From GCA-2687515 sp963582805 (GTDB lineage: Bacteria; Pseudomonadota; Alphaproteobacteria; Rhodospirillales; UBA2165), in the NCBI GenBank assembly GCA_963582805.1, contig CAUZTZ010000211.1, positions 1 to 7,538 of the forward strand: a stretch of 7,538 bases of DNA, given 5' to 3'. Positions 1 through 5,633 of this stretch are shown here, in pieces (within the stretch, counting starts at the first letter, position 1; every line of letters begins with the position of its first letter). The position numbers were made by a program, and so were the translations under genes. Under the pieces are notes generated by a model. That model saw only the letters and a list, made by a program, of their open reading frames with translations, searched no databases and was not told the DNA's origin.

Positions 1-957
1 GCGCCAGCGCCGCACATTGCGGTTATGGGCGGCCAAGGTGCGCGCAAAGACATGCCCGCCGCTGCCATCGGCGACAAAATAAAGATCGCCGGAGCGCGCC
101 GGGTTGAGCGCAGCGGCAATGGCGGCGGTGCCCGGATTGGCGATCGGTCCCGGCGGCAAGCCTTTATGGACATAGGTGTTGTAGGGGTTTTGGTCCTTGA
201 GATCGGCCCGCGTAAGGCGGCGGCCCAATTTGCCCTGGCCGTGGGTCAGCGCATAGACAACCGTCGGATCCGATTGCAGGCGCATGCCGGCGCGAAGGCG
301 ATTGATGAAGACGCCGGCGACGCGGGCGCGCTCTTCGGCAAGGCCGGTTTCCTTTTCAATGATCGAGGCCAGGATCAGGGCTTCGGCAGGGCTGTTCAAG
401 GGCAAGTCGGTTGCCCGCGAGGCCCAAAGTTTATCGACAGCGCCAGCCATCGCGGCGCGCATCCGCCGGACGATATCGGCGCGCGCATCGCCATAGGAGA
501 AATGATAGGTTTCGGGCAACAGCTCACCCTCGCCAAGGCCGCGGGGCGCTGCGCCCTTGAGACCCTCGGTAGCACCGAGGCGGGCCAGCACATCATGGGT
601 GGTCAGCCCCTCGGCGACGGTCAGGCGGCGCACCACGGTTTTGCCGTGGCGGAGGATATCCAGAACCTGGCGCGCGCTGGCGCCCTTGGGAAAGGAAAAT
701 TCGCCCGCTTTCAACGGGATTTCGGGCTGGTAGAGACGGGCGCCGACGCGCAATACGATCTCGTGGCTGATAATGCCGGCGGACTTGAGCAGCCCGGCGA
801 CCGCACCGATGCCATGACCGCTCGGGATGACCAGCGTCTGCTCGGTTTCCGACGGCCCCGACCGGCGGAACATTTCGTAGCCGAAAAATCCGCCGCCCGA
901 TGCGGTGATAACGGCCATTACGGCCAGCAGAGCAAACCAGCGGAAGAGCCTGCCCAT
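1..957 (-). CDS. mltG: Endolytic murein transglycosylase MltG (YceG-like), 3' end cut by window edge
   Basis: MltG is an inner-membrane lytic transglycosylase that cuts nascent peptidoglycan strands inside the chain and is thought to end glycan elongation. 319 residues are visible and the frame is open to position 1, so only a short C-terminus is missing (E. coli MltG has 340). Residues about 7-27 form one N-terminal membrane anchor after a basic start (MGRLFRW). The LysM-like part follows (about 40-105, with TLVIPSGHG). The catalytic YceG domain shows ELLPETYHF (145-153), ASIIEKETG (197-205; E201 matches the catalytic Glu), RLQSDPTVVYAL, and then NPYNTY and GLPPGPIANPG, all family hallmarks. 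The ATG at 957 is preceded by AAGGGA, which overlaps the fabF stop codon; the intergenic gap is 6 bases, so it is very probably co-transcribed and translationally coupled with fabF. In E. coli mltG also lies just downstream of fabF, with pabC between; no pabC is present here. Confidence 0.95.
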   Translation of the reverse strand, partial: MGRLFRWFALLAVMAVITASGGGFFGYEMFRRSGPSETEQTLVIPSGHGIGAVAGLLKSAGIISHEIVLRVGARLYQPEIPLKAGEFSFPKGASARQVLDILRHGKTVVRRLTVAEGLTTHDVLARLGATEGLKGAAPRGLGEGELLPETYHFSYGDARADIVRRMRAAMAGAVDKLWASRATDLPLNSPAEALILASIIEKETGLAEERARVAGVFINRLRAGMRLQSDPTVVYALTHGQGKLGRRLTRADLKDQNPYNTYVHKGLPPGPIANPGTAAIAAALNPARSGDLYFVADGSGGHVFARTLAAHNRNVRRWR

Positions 958-963
958 CGTCCC

Positions 964-2220
964 TTAATCGAGGCCGGCGATGACAAGCGAAGCGTTGGTG
1001 CCGCCGAACCCGAAGGAGTTGGACAGCGCCGTCTTGATCTTTCGCTCCTGCGCCACGTGCGCCACAAGATTGATGTCACAACCCTCGGACGGGTTGTCGA
1101 GATTGATGGTCGGCGGAACGACGCCGTATTTTATGGCGAGGGTGGAAAAGATGGCTTCAACCGCGCCGGCGGCGCCCAGCAAATGGCCGACCGAGGATTT
1201 GGTGGACGACATCGCCAGATCATTGACCGCATCGCCGAACAATCGCTTTACCGCGCCCAGTTCGATCTGGTCGCCGAGCGGCGTCGAGGTGCCGTGGGCG
1301 TTGATGTAATCGATGTCTTCGGGATTGAGGCCGGCGCGCTTCAGCGCCGCCGCCATGGACCGAAAGCCGCCATTACCGTCGGCGGCGGGCGCCGTGATAT
1401 GGTGGGCATCGCCGGACATGCCGTAGCCCACCACCTCGCTGTAAATTTCGGCGCCGCGGGCACGGGCATGGTCCAAATCTTCCAGCACCACAACGCCGGC
1501 GCCTTCGCCGATGACAAAGCCATCGCGGTCCTGGTCCCAAGGCCTGGAAGCTTTTTCCGGGGTATCGTTGAAGCCGGTCGAAAGCGCCCGCGCCTGGGCA
1601 AAGCCGGCCACACCGATCCGGCAAATGGCGGCTTCGGCGCCGCCGGCGACCATCACGTCGGCGTCTTCGAACTGGATCATGCGGGCGGCATCGCCGATGG
1701 CGTGGGCGCCCGATGAACAAGCCGTAACCACGGCGTGATTGGGTCCCTTGAAGCCGAATTTGATGGCCACCTGTCCGGCCACCAGATTGATAAGGCTGGC
1801 GGGGATGAAAAACGGGGAGAGGCGGCGCGCCGAGGAGCCTTCGACCGACAAGGTGCTGCGTTCGATCTCCGGCAGCCCGCCGATGCCGGCGCCGATCATG
1901 ACGCCGGTGCGCTCCAAATCCTGTTCATTATCGGGGGTCCAGCCGGCGTCCCTGACCGCCATTTCAGCGGCGACCAGGCCATATTGGATAAAGGTATCCA
2001 TGCGCCGCTGTTCTTTGGGACTGATCCAATCGTTCGGAATGAAAGCGTGTTCGCCGTCTCTCGGCACCCGCGCGGCGATTTTCGATGCGATATCGGAAAC
2101 ATCGAAATCATCGATGGGTACGACGCCCGAATGGCCTTCGATCAGCCGCCGCCACGTCTCATCGGTGCCGCATGCCAGCGGCGTTACCAGACCAATACCT
2201 GTGATGACCACACGCCTCAT
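964..2220 (-). CDS. fabF: Beta-ketoacyl-ACP synthase II (FabF)
   Basis: A cytosolic condensing enzyme of type II fatty-acid synthesis. It takes an acyl chain onto its active Cys and condenses it with malonyl-ACP, releasing CO2, to lengthen the chain by two carbons. The 418 residues are normal for the family. The thiolase-fold active site is complete: Cys168 in VVTACSSGAH, His309 in INAHGTSTPLGD, Lys341 and His346 in SSTKSSVGHLLGAAGA, and the Phe gate in NSFGFGGTNA near the C-terminus. The start MRRVVITGIG is the usual FabF N-terminus. The upstream Shine-Dalgarno is poor (GTGTGAGCC directly before ATG), unlike the other genes here. It lies 67 bases after acpP and 6 bases before mltG in the same direction. 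FabB is a paralogue, but the motifs and the acpP-fabF pairing favour FabF. Confidence 0.97.
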   Translation of the reverse strand: MRRVVITGIGLVTPLACGTDETWRRLIEGHSGVVPIDDFDVSDIASKIAARVPRDGEHAFIPNDWISPKEQRRMDTFIQYGLVAAEMAVRDAGWTPDNEQDLERTGVMIGAGIGGLPEIERSTLSVEGSSARRLSPFFIPASLINLVAGQVAIKFGFKGPNHAVVTACSSGAHAIGDAARMIQFEDADVMVAGGAEAAICRIGVAGFAQARALSTGFNDTPEKASRPWDQDRDGFVIGEGAGVVVLEDLDHARARGAEIYSEVVGYGMSGDAHHITAPAADGNGGFRSMAAALKRAGLNPEDIDYINAHGTSTPLGDQIELGAVKRLFGDAVNDLAMSSTKSSVGHLLGAAGAVEAIFSTLAIKYGVVPPTINLDNPSEGCDINLVAHVAQERKIKTALSNSFGFGGTNASLVIAGLD

Positions 2221-2260
2221 GGCTCACACGATTTTACAATTGAAATCGGTTTCGAAATTT

Positions 2261-2276
2261 GCCGCCCGGAAGCGGC
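2261..2276 (-). other. Hairpin in the acpP-fabF gap
   Basis: A 5-bp GC stem (GCCGC / GCGGC) with a 6-base loop lies 11 bases beyond the acpP stop on the minus strand. It is followed by AAATTTCG rather than a T-run, so it is not a classical terminator. It could protect the 3' end of a short acpP transcript or partly stop transcription, giving more AcpP than FabF. That role is inference. Confidence 0.35.
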
Positions 2277-2287
2277 GCCCAAACTGG

Positions 2288-2524
2288 CTACTGCGCCTGC
2301 GAGGACAGGAAATCCACCGCATCCTTAACGGTGAGGATTTTTTCAGCGGCAACATCTGGAATCTCGCATCCGAATTCTTCTTCGAAGGCCATGACCAATT
2401 CGACCGTATCCAGGCTGTCGGCGCCCAAATCATCAATAAAGCTGGCCGTGTCGGTGACCTTCCCCTCGTCGACGCCCAAATGTTCGACGATTATTCCCCT
2501 TACGCGCTCCGCAGTGTCGCTCAT
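2288..2524 (-). CDS. acpP: Acyl carrier protein
   Basis: A small acidic cytosolic protein of 78 residues, the usual length, which carries acyl intermediates as thioesters during fatty-acid, phospholipid and lipid A synthesis. Ser37 in the GADSLDTVEL motif is the 4'-phosphopantetheine attachment site. The four-helix ACP pattern is visible: helix I about 3-16, the acidic helix II after the DSL motif (VELVMAFEEEFG), and the C-terminal helix (VKDAVDFL). The start MSDTAERVRGII matches family N-termini, and GAGG-like purines (CGAGGATT) lie about 9 bases before the ATG. The gene is separated from fabG by 193 bases holding a candidate promoter, consistent with separate high-level expression; fabF follows after 67 bases. 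Confidence 0.98.
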   Translation of the reverse strand: MSDTAERVRGIIVEHLGVDEGKVTDTASFIDDLGADSLDTVELVMAFEEEFGCEIPDVAAEKILTVKDAVDFLSSQAQ

Positions 2525-2552
2525 ACTTTCAATCCTCGGCTATCTATAAACT

Positions 2553-2580
2553 AAAATACAATATTCGCTCTTGGCGGCAA
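2553..2580 (-). promoter_or_regulatory. Candidate acpP promoter
   Basis: On the minus strand TTGCCG (2580-2575), a 16-base spacer and TATTTT (2558-2553) form a sigma-70-like pair in an AT-rich patch. Transcription would start near 2546, about 22 bases before the acpP ATG. The boxes match consensus only partly. A second -10-like TATAGA lies just downstream, so the exact start is unsure. A promoter here would let acpP be made in excess of the fab enzymes. Confidence 0.4.
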
Positions 2581-2717
2581 CAATAACCACGGTCGAATTT
2601 CGTTGGCCGGTCCGGTTCATTCCAAAGCCCATTGCCGCGTTCGTAACACACTTTGAAATCCTTGACCAGCTTTCCCAACCACCTATTTTTTGGCCCCGAA
2701 CGGCTCCGGAAACGGCC
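2581..2717. other. Rest of the fabG-acpP intergenic gap
   Basis: With the promoter region and leader this makes a 193-base gap without a gene. Just after the fabG stop the minus strand reads a GC-rich stretch with two GCCGTT copies and ends in GGGGCC followed by an A-run, not a T-run, so it is not an intrinsic terminator. I see no small ORF of conserved appearance and no known riboswitch. Read-through from fabG into acpP is therefore possible in addition to the acpP promoter. Confidence 0.4.
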
Positions 2718-3455
2718 CTAGATCATGGCCAATCCACCATTTATGTGCAGGGTTTGACCGGTGACGTAGGCGGCTTCGTCGCTGGCCAGGTAGACCACGC
2801 CGGCGGCCACGTCCGCCACATCGCCGAGCCGCCCCGACGGCACCGATTGCAAAAGCGCGTCGCGCTGGTCTTCGCTCAAGGCGTCGGTCATGGCGGTGAC
2901 GATAAATCCAGGCGCCACGCAATTGACCGTGATGCCGCGCGATCCGATCTCGGCGGCCAGGGATTTCGACAGGCCGATCATGCCGGCCTTGGAGGCGGCG
3001 TAATTGGCCTGGCCGGCATTGCCGGTCACGCCGACCACCGACGTGATCGAAATGATCCGCCCCCAGCGCTGTTTCATCATGCCCCGGAGGCAGGCGCGCG
3101 ACAGCCGGAAGGCCGCCCCCAAATTGATATCGAGAACGTCCCGCCAGTCCTCGTCCTTCATCCGTATGGTCAGATTGTCGCGGGTCATCCCGGCATTGTT
3201 AACCAAGATGTCGAGCCCGCCCATGGCCGCCTCGGCGGCCGCCGCGAGGCTTCCGGCGGCATCCGCATCGGCCAGATCGGCCGCCGCCACATGGGCGCCG
3301 TCCCCCAAATCCGCGGCCAGCGCGCCCAGCGCATCCTGGCGGGTTCCGGACAGGGTCACCTGGGCGCCCTGGCCATGTAATTGCCTGGCGATGGCGCCGC
3401 CGATACCGCCCGATGCGCCGGTCACCAGGGCGCGTTTTCCCGATAAATCGAACAT
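2718..3455 (-). CDS. fabG: 3-oxoacyl-ACP reductase (FabG), short-chain dehydrogenase
   Basis: Cytosolic NADPH-dependent reductase that turns 3-oxoacyl-ACP into 3-hydroxyacyl-ACP in the elongation cycle. With the ATG at 3455 it has 245 residues (E. coli FabG 244). The Rossmann nucleotide-binding motif TGASGGIGGA is at about 12-21, NNAG at 86-89, and the catalytic Ser139-Tyr152-Lys156 triad is in TSVVGVTGNAGQANYAASKAG-like sequence. PGFIVTAMT and GQTLHINGG near the C-terminus are also typical. An in-frame TTG at 3461 would add two residues, but AAGGAG lies 7 bases before the ATG and only 1 base before that TTG, so the ATG is chosen. It starts 17 bases after the fabD stop, so the two are co-transcribed. 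Many SDR enzymes look alike; position between fabD and acpP settles the role. Confidence 0.96.
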   Translation of the reverse strand: MFDLSGKRALVTGASGGIGGAIARQLHGQGAQVTLSGTRQDALGALAADLGDGAHVAAADLADADAAGSLAAAAEAAMGGLDILVNNAGMTRDNLTIRMKDEDWRDVLDINLGAAFRLSRACLRGMMKQRWGRIISITSVVGVTGNAGQANYAASKAGMIGLSKSLAAEIGSRGITVNCVAPGFIVTAMTDALSEDQRDALLQSVPSGRLGDVADVAAGVVYLASDEAAYVTGQTLHINGGLAMI

Positions 3456-3472
3456 TGGCAATCTCCTTCGAG

Positions 3473-4423
3473 TTAGAGCGTAGCGGCGAAAGCCTCGATA
3501 TCGTCCGGCGTCTGCACGGAGATGCCGGTAAGCTCGCGGTCGATACGCCGGCTCAATCCGGTCAACACCTTGCCGGCGCCGATCTCGACCACCGTATCGA
3601 CCTCATTGTCCCGCATATAAAGTACGCACTCGCGCCAGCGCACCAGCGATGTGACCTGCTCGACCAGCAGGCGGCGAATATCCTCGGGCGCGCTGGCCTC
3701 CTCGGCCGTGACGTTGGCGATCACCGGCACCGACGGCCGCTCGATGCGGGCTGCCGCCAATTCCTTTTCCATCACGTCGGCGGCGGGGGCCATCAGGGCG
3801 CAATGGAACGGCGCGCTGACCTCCAGCATGATCGAGCGCTTGGCGCCATTTTCGACGGCGATCTCCAACGCCCGCTCGACGGCGGCGGTGTCGCCCGAAA
3901 TAACCACCTGGCCCGGCGCGTTGTCGTTGCCGGCGGTGCAAACGCCGTCCTCGGCGCCCTGGGCGCCTTGGGCGGCAAAATCCTGGGCCTGATCGAGCGC
4001 GACGCCGAGCAGCGCCGCCATGGCGCCCTCGCCGACCGGCACCGCCGCCTGCATGGCCTGGCCGCGCGCCTTCAGGATGCGGGCGGCGTCGGCGAGCTGG
4101 AATGCGCCCGCCGCCGTCAGCGCCGTATATTCGCCGAGCGAATGGCCGGCCACATATTTGCCGGCGGCGGCCAGATCGAAATCGGCTTCGCTGCTAAGCA
4201 CGCTGATCACCGCCATGCTCATCGCCATCAGCGCCGGCTGGGCGTTTTCAGTCAGCACCAGATCTTCGCCCGGGCCGCCGAACATGAGTTTGGAGAGATG
4301 CTGTTCGAGCGCGTCGTCGACTTCTTGGAAGACATGTTTGGCGGCGGGAAAGGCGGCCGCCAATTCCTTGCCCATGCCCACCGCCTGGGCGCCTTGGCCG
4401 GGAAATACAAACGCTCGCGCCAT
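3473..4423 (-). CDS. fabD: Malonyl-CoA:ACP transacylase (FabD)
   Basis: Moves the malonyl group from CoA to acyl carrier protein, supplying the extender unit for FabF. With the ATG at 4423 it has 316 residues, normal for FabD. The N-terminus MARAFVFPGQGAQ is the family signature. The nucleophile elbow GHSLGEY puts the catalytic Ser at 95; Arg120 (ARGQAMQ) is the malonate-binding Arg; His207 in SAPFHCALM is the catalytic His; Gln256 (VEQVTSLVRW) completes the active site. An upstream TTG at 4489 would give 338 residues, but this TTG is the start of a TTGACA -35 box and the extra 22 residues do not look like FabD. AAGGG lies 8 bases before the chosen ATG. First gene of the minus-strand fab operon, divergent from rpsF. 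Confidence 0.97.
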   Translation of the reverse strand: MARAFVFPGQGAQAVGMGKELAAAFPAAKHVFQEVDDALEQHLSKLMFGGPGEDLVLTENAQPALMAMSMAVISVLSSEADFDLAAAGKYVAGHSLGEYTALTAAGAFQLADAARILKARGQAMQAAVPVGEGAMAALLGVALDQAQDFAAQGAQGAEDGVCTAGNDNAPGQVVISGDTAAVERALEIAVENGAKRSIMLEVSAPFHCALMAPAADVMEKELAAARIERPSVPVIANVTAEEASAPEDIRRLLVEQVTSLVRWRECVLYMRDNEVDTVVEIGAGKVLTGLSRRIDRELTGISVQTPDDIEAFAATL

Positions 4424-4460
4424 GACCGGCACCCTTTTTGTCGTTGAATATATCCGGCCC

Positions 4461-4489
4461 TTTGAAGCAAGCGGGCCTATGCCTGTCAA
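4461..4489 (-). promoter_or_regulatory. Candidate fabD promoter
   Basis: On the minus strand a perfect TTGACA (4489-4484), a 17-base spacer and a weak TTCAAA (4466-4461) form a plausible sigma-70 promoter. Transcription would begin near 4454, giving a leader of about 30 bases. The -35 is preceded by GC (GCTTGACA), as often seen in alphaproteobacteria. The weak -10 keeps confidence moderate. The TTG of this -35 is also the alternative start of a longer fabD frame, which argues against that start. Confidence 0.5.
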
Positions 4490-4533
4490 GCGCCGCCAGG
4501 GCGTTGCCGCTATGGGTTTCCAAGCCCGCTTGC
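4467..4533. repeat. 10-bp inverted repeat between the divergent promoters
   Basis: GCAAGCGGGC (4467-4476) and GCCCGCTTGC (4524-4533) are perfect reverse complements separated by 47 bases. Read in each gene's direction, the similarity extends to 13 bases with one mismatch (GCCCGCTTGCyTC). The left arm abuts the fabD -10; the right arm overlaps the rpsF -35. It may be a binding site pair for a shared regulator, or chance. Confidence 0.5.
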
Positions 4534-4557
4534 CTCTGAGATTCTATTGTGTATAGT
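4530..4557 (+). promoter_or_regulatory. Candidate rpsF operon promoter
   Basis: TTGCCT (4530-4535), a 16-base spacer and TATAGT (4552-4557) form a good sigma-70-like pair, with the -10 in an AT-rich patch. The start would fall near 4564, about 88 bases before the rpsF ATG, leaving room for a structured leader. It is the likely promoter of rpsF-rpsR-DUF2232-rplI. Confidence 0.6.
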
Positions 4558-4563
4558 GCGCGC

Positions 4564-4651
4564 CCGAAAACTCCTTGCCAGACAGGTGTCTGGCTATGCT
4601 TGGAACGGCGATGAGCGCCGTCTGGGTTGAGACAAGCCGGAAGGGGATCAT
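4564..4651 (+). promoter_or_regulatory. Structured rpsF leader, candidate S6:S18 autoregulatory element
   Basis: The leader has a 7-bp hairpin GCCAGAC-AGGT-GTCTGGC (4577-4594) and a 6-bp hairpin ACGGCG-ATGAG-CGCCGT (4605-4621). CTCCTT (4571-4576) is complementary, with one G-U pair, to the rpsF Shine-Dalgarno AAGGGG (4641-4646), so both hairpins could sit inside a structure that hides the ribosome binding site. CCGAA at 4564-4568 recalls the unpaired motif of the S6:S18 leader known from other bacteria. I could not fit the full known consensus, so the identity is tentative; the hairpins are seen directly. Confidence 0.4.
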
Positions 4652-5290
4652 ATGGCTTATTACGAAAGCGTATTTATTGCGCGGCAAGAAGTATCCGCGC
4701 AGCAAGCCGACGCACTTGCAGACACATTTGCCGGCGTCATTGAAGAAAATGGCGGCCAAGTCACCAAGCGGGAAAATTGGGGGCTGAAGACGCTCGCCTA
4801 CCGCATCAAGAAAAACCGCAAGGGTCACTATCTGATGTTCAACATCGATGGCCCGTCCCAGGCAGTTCAGGAAATGGAACGGCTGATGGGCCTCAACGAG
4901 GACATCTTGCGCATCCTGACCATCCGGGTTGACGAGTTGGAGGAAGAGCCGTCGGCGCAGATGCAGAGCCGGTCGCGCGAAGGACGCTACGAAGACAGAG
5001 ACCGGCCGCGCCGCGACGACCGCCCAAACCGCGATGATAAAGAGGACGGCGAAGCCAAGCCCGCGCCCGAGGCCGCCGCCGAAGATGCGGCGAAACCGGA
5101 AGCCGAAGGCGAAGCTGCCGCGCCCGAAGCCGAAGCCAAGCCCGAAGCCGACGCGCCCGAAGCCGAAGCCGAAGCGCCTGAAGCAGAAGCTGCAGCGCCT
5201 GAAGCCGATGCGCCCGAAGCCGAAGCGGCGCCCGAAGCCGAAGCCGAAGCCGAAGCCGAAGCCGAAGCGCCCGAAGGAGACGAGAAATGA
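4652..5290 (+). CDS. rpsF: 30S ribosomal protein S6 with long acidic Ala/Glu/Pro tail
   Basis: S6 binds S18 and 16S rRNA in the platform of the small ribosomal subunit. Residues 1-97 are a full S6 fold: MAYYESVFIARQ, ENWGLKTLAYRIKKNRKGHY (39-60) and LNEDILRILTIRVDE. The usual protein is about 95-135 residues; this one has 212. Residues 98-134 are highly charged (Arg/Asp/Glu, RSREGRYEDRDRPRRDD) and 135-212 are almost only Ala, Glu and Pro, encoded by repeated GAAGCC-type hexamers. Such charged tails occur on alphaproteobacterial S6, though this is a long one. AAGGGG lies 5 bases before the ATG. The stop overlaps the rpsR start (ATGA). A structured leader precedes it. Confidence 0.97.
   Translation: MAYYESVFIARQEVSAQQADALADTFAGVIEENGGQVTKRENWGLKTLAYRIKKNRKGHYLMFNIDGPSQAVQEMERLMGLNEDILRILTIRVDELEEEPSAQMQSRSREGRYEDRDRPRRDDRPNRDDKEDGEAKPAPEAAAEDAAKPEAEGEAAAPEAEAKPEADAPEAEAEAPEAEAAAPEADAPEAEAAPEAEAEAEAEAEAPEGDEK
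5054..5287 (+). repeat. Low-complexity GAAGCC-type tract encoding the S6 tail
   Basis: Codons for Glu, Ala and Pro alternate for 78 residues. The purest part is five exact GAAGCC hexamers plus GAAGCG at 5234-5269; CCCGAAGCC recurs elsewhere in the tract. The repeat keeps several frames open on both strands, producing false ORFs rich in Pro-Lys or Gly-Phe. It is likely to vary in length by slippage. Confidence 0.9.
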
Positions 5291-5586
5291 GCGATACCAG
5301 AGAACGATCATCCGAAGGTGGCGAGCGCCCGCGCAGTGGCGGCGGAAGCGGTGGCGGCGGTGGGCGCAGGCCCTTTTTCCGGCGCCGCAAAAGCTGCCCG
5401 TTTTCCGGCAAGAACGCGCCCAAGATCGATTACAAGGACGTCAAGCTCCTGTCGCGCTACGTTTCGGAGCGCGGTAAGATCGTGCCGAGCCGGATCACGG
5501 CGGTTTCGGCCAAAAAGCAGCGCCTGCTCTCCAAGGCCATCAAGCGGGCCCGGTATCTGGCGTTGCTGCCTTACGTTACCAATTGA
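5287..5586 (+). CDS. rpsR: 30S ribosomal protein S18
   Basis: S18 pairs with S6 on the platform of the 30S subunit. The gene encodes 99 residues. The conserved core runs from about 28 to the end (RRRKSCPFSGKN, KIDYKDVKLLSRYVSERGKI, PSRITAVSAKKQR, and AIKRARYLALLPYV). Residues 1-27 are a flexible Ser/Gly/Arg-rich extension with a Gly run (GGGSGGGGG). Only one Cys is present, so it is not a zinc-binding type. The start overlaps the rpsF stop by 4 bases (ATGA) and AAGGAG sits about 7-8 bases upstream, inside the end of rpsF, pointing to coupled translation and the equal S6:S18 output needed for the complex. Confidence 0.97.
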   Translation: MSDTRERSSEGGERPRSGGGSGGGGGRRPFFRRRKSCPFSGKNAPKIDYKDVKLLSRYVSERGKIVPSRITAVSAKKQRLLSKAIKRARYLALLPYVTN

Positions 5587-5588
5587 TG

Positions 5589-5611
5589 GACGCGGCCAGG
5601 GACCCCGCGTC
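5589..5611 (+). other. GC hairpin just after rpsR
   Basis: GACGCGG (5589-5595) and CCGCGTC (5605-5611) form a perfect 7-bp stem with a 9-base loop, starting 2 bases after the rpsR stop. No T-run follows, so it is not a standard terminator. It may stabilise the upstream rpsF-rpsR message and lower expression of the membrane protein gene. If that gene instead starts at 5586 the hairpin lies within its coding region. Confidence 0.5.
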
Positions 5612-5633
5612 AGAACGGCTGGGCGGGGCACGC

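Noticed and set aside
25..1716. 563-codon open frame on the plus strand, antisense to mltG and fabF
   Set aside because: It crosses two well-supported conserved genes in antisense. The product is low-complexity Gly/Ala/Arg/Asp-rich with no domain I recognise; such frames are common opposite high-GC coding sequence.
2660..2717. Possible intrinsic terminator after fabG
   Set aside because: The GC-rich stretch is followed by an A-run on the fabG strand, not a T-run, and the stem is poor.
1735..3380. Long plus-strand frames opposite fabF, acpP and fabG (1735-2328, 1739-2554, 2571-3380)
   Set aside because: They mirror minus-strand codons of conserved fab genes and show no recognisable motif or convincing ribosome binding site.
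3413..4447. 344-codon plus-strand frame opposite fabD
   Set aside because: Antisense to FabD with all its active-site motifs intact; Arg/His/Gly-rich composition is typical of a shadow frame.
5054..5287. CRISPR-like or minisatellite array
   Set aside because: The repeats are short, in frame and coding, with no unique spacers.
4544..5311. 255-codon minus-strand frame with Gly-Phe repeats, and the 4893-5423 Leu-Arg frame
   Set aside because: The Gly-Phe and Leu-Arg repeats are the antisense reading of the GAAGCC tract in rpsF. The Phe-Gly pattern resembles nucleoporin repeats but is an artefact.
4929..5477. 182-codon plus-strand frame rich in Pro-Lys-Pro-Lys, resembling a histone H1-like protein
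   Set aside because: It is the +1 frame of the rpsF repeat tract and overlaps rpsF and rpsR, both certain genes.
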